Origin: Cliona cf. orientalis
Taxonomy: Eukaryota; Porifera; Demospongiae; Clionaida; Clionaidae
Assembly (NCBI GenBank): GCA_963930775.1
Contig: OZ005697.1
Span: 7,524,292 to 7,588,291, forward strand
Length of the DNA stretch: 64,000 bases
Reading direction: 5' to 3'
Shown: one piece after another, positions 58,790-64,000 of the stretch
How positions within the stretch are numbered: position 1 is the first letter of the stretch
Layout of the letters: every line of letters starts with the position of its first letter
Notes under the pieces: model-generated
What the model was told of the DNA's origin: nothing
The model's input: the letters and a program-made list of their open reading frames with translations, nothing else
Database searches by the model: none
Position numbers and translations under genes: made by a program

Positions 58790-61700
58790 TAGTCCAAAAG
58801 TTTGTAGTCCTTATCATTCTGTGGATCCGTGGTAAAATCTTCAGTACCATCTTCAAATTTGGTGACCCATAATTGTGTTTTAGGATCTTTCCCAGTAATT
58901 ATTCCCGTATACCACCTCCCATCGTCAAAGAGAACACTAACTCTTCTCCCAAAATAGCTCTGTACAAGGCTTTGGGAATTCTGTGGTTGATCACGATCTA
59001 TCAGATAAACATGAATGCACCTTATAGTGACATCAGCTTATTACTACCATTCCAATTCTGATACAATAAGTTTTATGCGTTCACTGGAAACTATGGATCG
59101 GCCATTCAATGTGTGCATTCATAACAATTTTTCCCTGTGTATATATATGCATAACACAGCTATGCTATAATATTCATATCGAGCTATGGCAATTAACGAA
59201 TGGACGCTATAGATGAATTAAGGCCATGCAGATAGATTATCACAATAATTATTATGTCCATGCGAGGTATTACCTCTAGTGAGTTTTCCTTTTCCTTTTC
59301 CTTTTGATTTACTTGCTTTTCCTAATTATCATTATTATTAGATAAGTTCCATTAGTTACTATAATTATCATACCTTTCTGATTATTCTCCTTGTTTTCAA
59401 AATCACTGTCACTATCTGGACATCCACGTGGTTGAGAATGATGTACCTTTCGAGATCGTTTCACTGATGATGCTATAATAATTAATAATAATTAATTCAT
59501 TGGTATGTTGGCTGTTGCATTTATTACGCTGTTTAGGTATGTTGTTAAATGAATAGGATTACCTCCATCACTTAAGGCTTCATCACTCTTGTCAAGGGCA
59601 TCAAATGCCGAATCCAATGTGTCAATGATTGAAGCACCACTTGGTCCAGCTGCTGCTGTAATCTCTTTTACGGCCTTCCTGTAAATATGCTTTACCCTGT
59701 CAGGATGAGCTGCAGTTGATACTGCCATTGGCATAAAACCTGTTCCTATACCTGCAATAACCAATACATAGGTATATAATATCACAATCGACTCATAACA
59801 TCGTGTTGTAATTATTATTATTACCCAGATTCAGTTGGCTAGGAGTGATGCTGGGGTTACACTGAACAGCGTGTTTCACTGACTCGTGAACAATATCTGG
59901 AACCTTGCTGGGTTTAGGTAATGGATGATTGTGAAGATTATTTCTTGTGGTAGCTATTGAACACCCCATCCTTAGTTATCCCAGTAATCCAACGTTCACC
60001 GTTCTCAACATGATTCTGAGGGTAGACATAAACAACATACACAGGACAGCTGCCAGAAGGAATCATCTCAGCTGTTGGATGATTTGGACACTTTTTGGCT
60101 GCTCTGGATCCAGCAAAAGTGCAACTACCTACACTACATTCAAGCACTCCCTTGCAAGCTGCGTAACGAATATGAACATTTTGCTTCTCTCCATTAATGG
60201 CAACTTCTCGAAGATTATTGTTGTAGTTACTCTTAGATAACTGATTTTCACTATATAATAAATGGTGATTTTCTCCTGTGAAATGTGGTAGCACTTGAAT
60301 GTTCGATACATGACCCATTCGTGGAGGAGTTTGGCTAGCATTCGGCTCACAAGTATCTTCTTGATCAGAAAATACACCAGGATACTGATACTCCTTGGTA
60401 GATTCAACTTCAAACCAACTCTCAGAGGATAGTAGAAGACCTTCAATGATAGGCATTAGGTTACTTCCTCCACAAGTGCGCTTCTTCTTTGATGGTGCTT
60501 TTTCTTCTTCCTGACACATTCTGGGAGCGTTCCACTCCATTTTTCGTTCCTTGACTTCTATACCTTTCTCTGTGAGCGCCAGAGTAGCTGAAGTCTGGTC
60601 GCGAAAAAGGCCTGAGGCTCTAATGGTAGAAAATTGCAGAGCTAGTAGACCATCACCGATAGGAGCGTGAATGACATCTGTCCAAAATTCTTGGCTTTTT
60701 CCTCTTCCCTTTCCATGGGCTTTATCATTTTTATTTGGAAGTCGGAGCTTTTTGTTGCCAGTACCACAGATCCATAGACATGTCTATAAGAAAGGACATG
60801 TGTATCCCATGATCGCTAAAATTTAATTATGGGGAGTATCACCTTGTGAATCCCATGGTTTGGCAAATCACTGATGGCATCAGCAATGATGGAGAACTCT
60901 TGGGTCCTGGAAACAAGTTGACTATTATCTCCTTGAATCTGGAGCCTTTCACAGTTATCACAAAGAGCACCACCAAGGCTAGTGCAGCAGGTATCAGCAG
61001 TGATATCTTCTCCAAAATACTGTAAAATGGTCTTCCTTCTGTATGATTTTGTCAACAGCAACCTATAATAGTGGTACATACAATATGTCAAATTACAAAT
61101 TATTTACAGATATGTAGAATAAAAGCTCACTTCCATAGATCAGCAAATTTCCTTTTCATTATATCCTGACCAATATCGTCTTTACCTCTCAAATAAAATT
61201 GGAGTATTTGGAAGTTAACATCAAACAATATGGTTGCTGCATATGGAGGGATATTCAACTATGGGTTAGATCATAATAATATGCAGCATACAGTTACCTG
61301 TACACTGGTTGCCATCCCTTCCTCCTCTACCAGCTTCTTGTACCCGTGCTTCGACACTTGCAATTGGTGGCACACCAACATGGAAAACAAAGCGAACATT
61401 TGGCTTATTCACTCCTAGTCCAAATGCTGATGTGGCAACAACAAGGCTTATCTCATCATCTGCCCAGTTTGACAAGACAGCTTTCTTGTCAGATTTACTG
61501 GTGTCTTCTCCTGTGTATGCTGCTGCCTTAATCTCACTGTGCTGGTTGAATGAAGTGGTCAAGTCGAGTGCTGACTTCTTAGAATCAACATATATTATGG
61601 TGGGAAGATTTCCTATCTCCTGTGCCATTTCTTCAACGAATGGTGTCCAGTAAGCATCTACACATCAGCACATTATCATGAATTATTGGATAAGTAAGGT

Positions 61701-63205
61701 GCTAATAATATAACCTGCTGACATCTTTCCATTAGTTACAGATGCCGGTAGTTGTCCACCAAATTTGCTTCGTCGGGTATGCAAAGAGATATTTGGCCTA
61801 TCAATGGATGCTTTCAACACTGCCGGATTTTGAAAGGAATCTTTGAGCTTTTGCAGTGTATCGGGTGGTGCTGTGGCCGTAAGAGCCATAATAGGAACAT
61901 TCGGCAGATCGATGGTGATGCACTGAAGATTCTTGAAGCTTGGTCTGCAGAGTATGTACTACAATTATGGCTAATTGAGTTTAATAACATTAGACTAATA
62001 AGTGCATACCTGAAATGTTCCCATTCAAACAAGAGGTGGGCTTCATCAATTGCAATAAGGCTAATCTTTCCATTTTCTGCGAGCTCCTTTAGTATAACAA
62101 GCCTTCGACCTGAAGAAGGACCAAAGATATACTCTGGTGTAAGGTAGACAATTAGCGGTTGTGAGGGATAGCAACGAAGATCATCTATGGTCCCTCCAGC
62201 ATCACCTAATACCACTGCAGATATTCCTATCGACTGTAGCTGCTTTGCTTGGTCATGCATCAAGGCAACGGTAGGGGTAAAAACAAAAACTTGCTTCTTG
62301 GACTGAAGGGCTACAAGTTGGTAGCACAATGATTTTCCTTTTCCTGTTGGTTGGATAACAAGAGTGTTACGCGATCGGATAGCTTTTTCTGCAGCTTCCA
62401 GCTGAAATGGGTAAGGTGAGGTGATGCCATAGTTCTTATTGGCCAGTCCATACAACAATGTCTGAATATCTTCCTGTGATAGTGAGTCATCTATTAGAAT
62501 AGACAATCATTACATAATTATTTCTCTCGGTACATAGTACCATAAATTACCATGAATGCCACTAAGTGTAACATCACCCATTCCACCACCATCATCATCA
62601 AAGAACGAGGTTACCTCACTCTCAGAGAGACTGTACTGTAACATGTCTTTCATTTCAGTATAAAAATAATATTATTGTAATATTATAATAAATTAATTGT
62701 ACAGCATACCATTATAATCACCATCATCACAGCTCAGGGATTTGTCATCATCCATAGCTTGACTCTCTCCCACTATCTCATCACTCATTAAGTCTGTATG
62801 AGATAGCCCTCTCTCCTGGAACAGTGCAGTTGCTTGCATAGATGGTACATTGCCTGGTGAAGACTCCCTAGAAAGGAATATAAAACTTAATGCAACCGCG
62901 CCCCACTCCACACCCCCATGATTAATAATTATGACAATCATGATAGTATGCTATACACAGCTATAGATCTAGCTAGTAGCTAATTAGCTAAACATGAAAA
63001 AAGCAAAAGCTAGCCATATACCTGCTCTAATTTATCCATTAGATGCTGCTTGCTGTGTCAGTGGCTCTCTTCTGTGTTCTTGACGATCTTGTCGCCTATG
63101 GAAGAACCCATCACAGTCGACACAAAATTGGTCTCTTCCGCTACCACAGTCCAAACAATTGACAACAGCAGTTAGGTCACAAAGGTAGCACATCTGGGTG
63201 TCCAT
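58790..63205 (-). CDS. RecQ-type helicase with B-box exon and Tudor-like tail, inside inverted repeats
   Basis: Exons on the minus strand: 63205 to about 63022 (B-box-like: MDTQMCYLCDLTAVVNCLDC, then FCVDCDGFFHRR), 62867-62710, 62646-62551, 62490-62010 (QPTGKGKSLCYQL, IDEAHLL), 61944-61715 (MALTATAP), 61657-61298 (IIYVDSKKSA, TSAFGLGVNKPNV, EAGRGGRDG), 61236-61131, 61062-60843 (RRKTILQYFGE..CC..CDNC, RecQ zinc domain), 60783 to about 59825, 59751-59563, 59472-59374, 59321-59274, 58997-58790 (FGRRVSVLFDDGRWYTGIIT, Tudor-like). Helicase junctions agree in phase. Known: RecQ enzymes unwind DNA 3' to 5'. Two breaks: exon 1 meets TAA before its donor, and the frame shifts at a GGGG near 59960 before NLHNHPLPKPSKVPD. 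The core is intact. A His/Cys-rich tail (CKGVLECSVGSCTFAGSRAA) recalls multicopy sponge and cnidarian relatives. Confidence 0.85.
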
Positions 63206-63698
63206 TGTCACACTCAGCAACTAATAGACCCGGTAACGGCTCGAGTCTGGACGAACACGTGAAATTTAGCGCCAAGCACCCTGCAAAAAGGAGGGAAGGC
63301 TGACTTTTAGAACGACTTTTTACGTTATGCGCATGCGCAGATTCATCGCGAGCATGCGCGGTGAAGTTCCAGTGATTCAACTTAATGTCTTCTCTAGTAC
63401 AACGCATAAACTTATATTTAATTAATTGACGGCCAAGTAACAATATATAACATCATTATCAATTACATTTATTGCTAGTTAGATCTACCATTGTTTGTTA
63501 GTGTTACACTCAAGCATAAAATTTAATATTATTTAAATAGACTACGTAACAATATTATTATGATTGATAGCTAATAATTTGTTATGATGAACTAGCTATA
63601 GCTATACTACTAAAGTCTTTCTTTTGAGTGAGCATAATCTTATTAGACTTGTATAGCTAGTAGCTTTCAGATTCGTCTGGAATTGGAATGGCAATTCA
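63206..63698. promoter_or_regulatory. Presumed upstream region of the helicase gene
   Basis: About 490 bases between the ATG and the right inverted repeat; a CpG-containing patch with GCATGCGC motifs (63325-63362) and then AT-rich sequence. No core promoter motif firmly identified. Confidence 0.4.
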
Positions 63699-64000
63699 CT
63701 GAAGGAGAAACATATAAATTTTCCACTGTAGAGCATCCATCAGTATGGGTCTCTTTTAAGTAGAGTGGGTGGAGCTTTGAAGGTGGATTGCGTCCCATCA
63801 TTCTGAGTGATACATAAGAATGTCCCATTATAAAAGCATAATATTAATATGAGTCCCTCTTATGTGGAGTAGGTGGAGCCTAAAGGGTATGGCTCCTGTC
63901 ATTAAACCATGGCACATAAGAATGTCCCATATTTAACTTCATAATTTATTATGGGTCACTCTTATGTGAAGTGGGTGGGGCATGGGGAGATTTCTGTAAT
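63699..64000. repeat. Right inverted repeat of the helicase cassette (runs off the window)
   Basis: Reverse complement of 58094-58352, starting at CTGAAGGAGAAACATATAAA and still matching at the last base (GGGGAGATTTCTGTAAT). The outer end is not visible. Confidence 0.85.

Noticed and set aside
58790-63205. Helitron interpretation of the helicase locus
   Set aside because: The helicase is RecQ-type (DEAH, RecQ zinc domain), not Pif1-type; there is no Rep HUH motif, and the bounds are inverted repeats rather than TC/CTRR ends.

Overview
This is eukaryotic, almost certainly animal, DNA. It is AT-rich, has short introns with GT/AG ends, and carries animal gene families: a Roc-COR GTPase with a death domain, a Tudor protein, a NEK6/7-type kinase exon and a PHD finger fused to a pogo-type transposase. 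The very dense mix of DNA transposons, BEL/Pao and other LTR relics, and a GCYKDGT-type membrane-protein relic most resemble a demosponge such as Amphimedon. That assignment is inference from style, not from a search.

Layout. 0-3.2 kb: a pogo/Tigger-type transposase gene with a C-terminal PHD finger and an array of duplicated acidic exons. 3.2-5.6 kb: transposon debris, including the 3' end and LTR of a Ty3/gypsy-like relic. 5.6-16.0 kb (minus strand): copy 1 of a multi-exon coiled-coil / Roc-COR / death-domain gene with five small inverted-repeat elements in its introns. 16.1-18.4 kb: a complete-looking two-gene Tc1/mariner (IS630-type) transposon sitting in the short promoter interval between copy 1 and a divergent Tudor-domain gene (18.4-20.05 kb). 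20.3-20.5 kb: an orphan NEK6/7 kinase exon with a BEL/Pao retroelement (20.5-26.7 kb) inserted right behind it. 27.3-28.5 kb: a decayed multi-pass membrane protein. 28.8-30.2 kb: a small non-autonomous LTR element. 30.3-38.7 kb (minus strand): copy 2 of the Roc-COR/death-domain gene. 38.7-45.0 kb: a nested stack made of a Ginger-like element, a MITE, a 5'-truncated LINE and a Merlin-like transposase relic. 45-58 kb: mostly non-autonomous inverted-repeat elements with one possible small secreted protein. 58.8-63.2 kb (minus strand): a 14-exon RecQ-type helicase gene with a B-box exon and a Tudor-like tail, bracketed by inverted repeats at about 58.1-58.35 kb and 63.7-64.0 kb.

The two Roc-COR/death genes form a duplication whose introns still align. 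Copy 1 has the standard GTP-binding motifs. Copy 2 has GLPGVGRT in place of GxxxxGKT and several splice or frame oddities, so it may be a pseudo-GTPase or a dying copy. The paralogue serves as a natural empty site that dates several MITE insertions as later than the duplication. The most unusual object is the helicase cassette inside inverted repeats, which may be a mobile element with no transposase of a known kind; its right end runs off the window.
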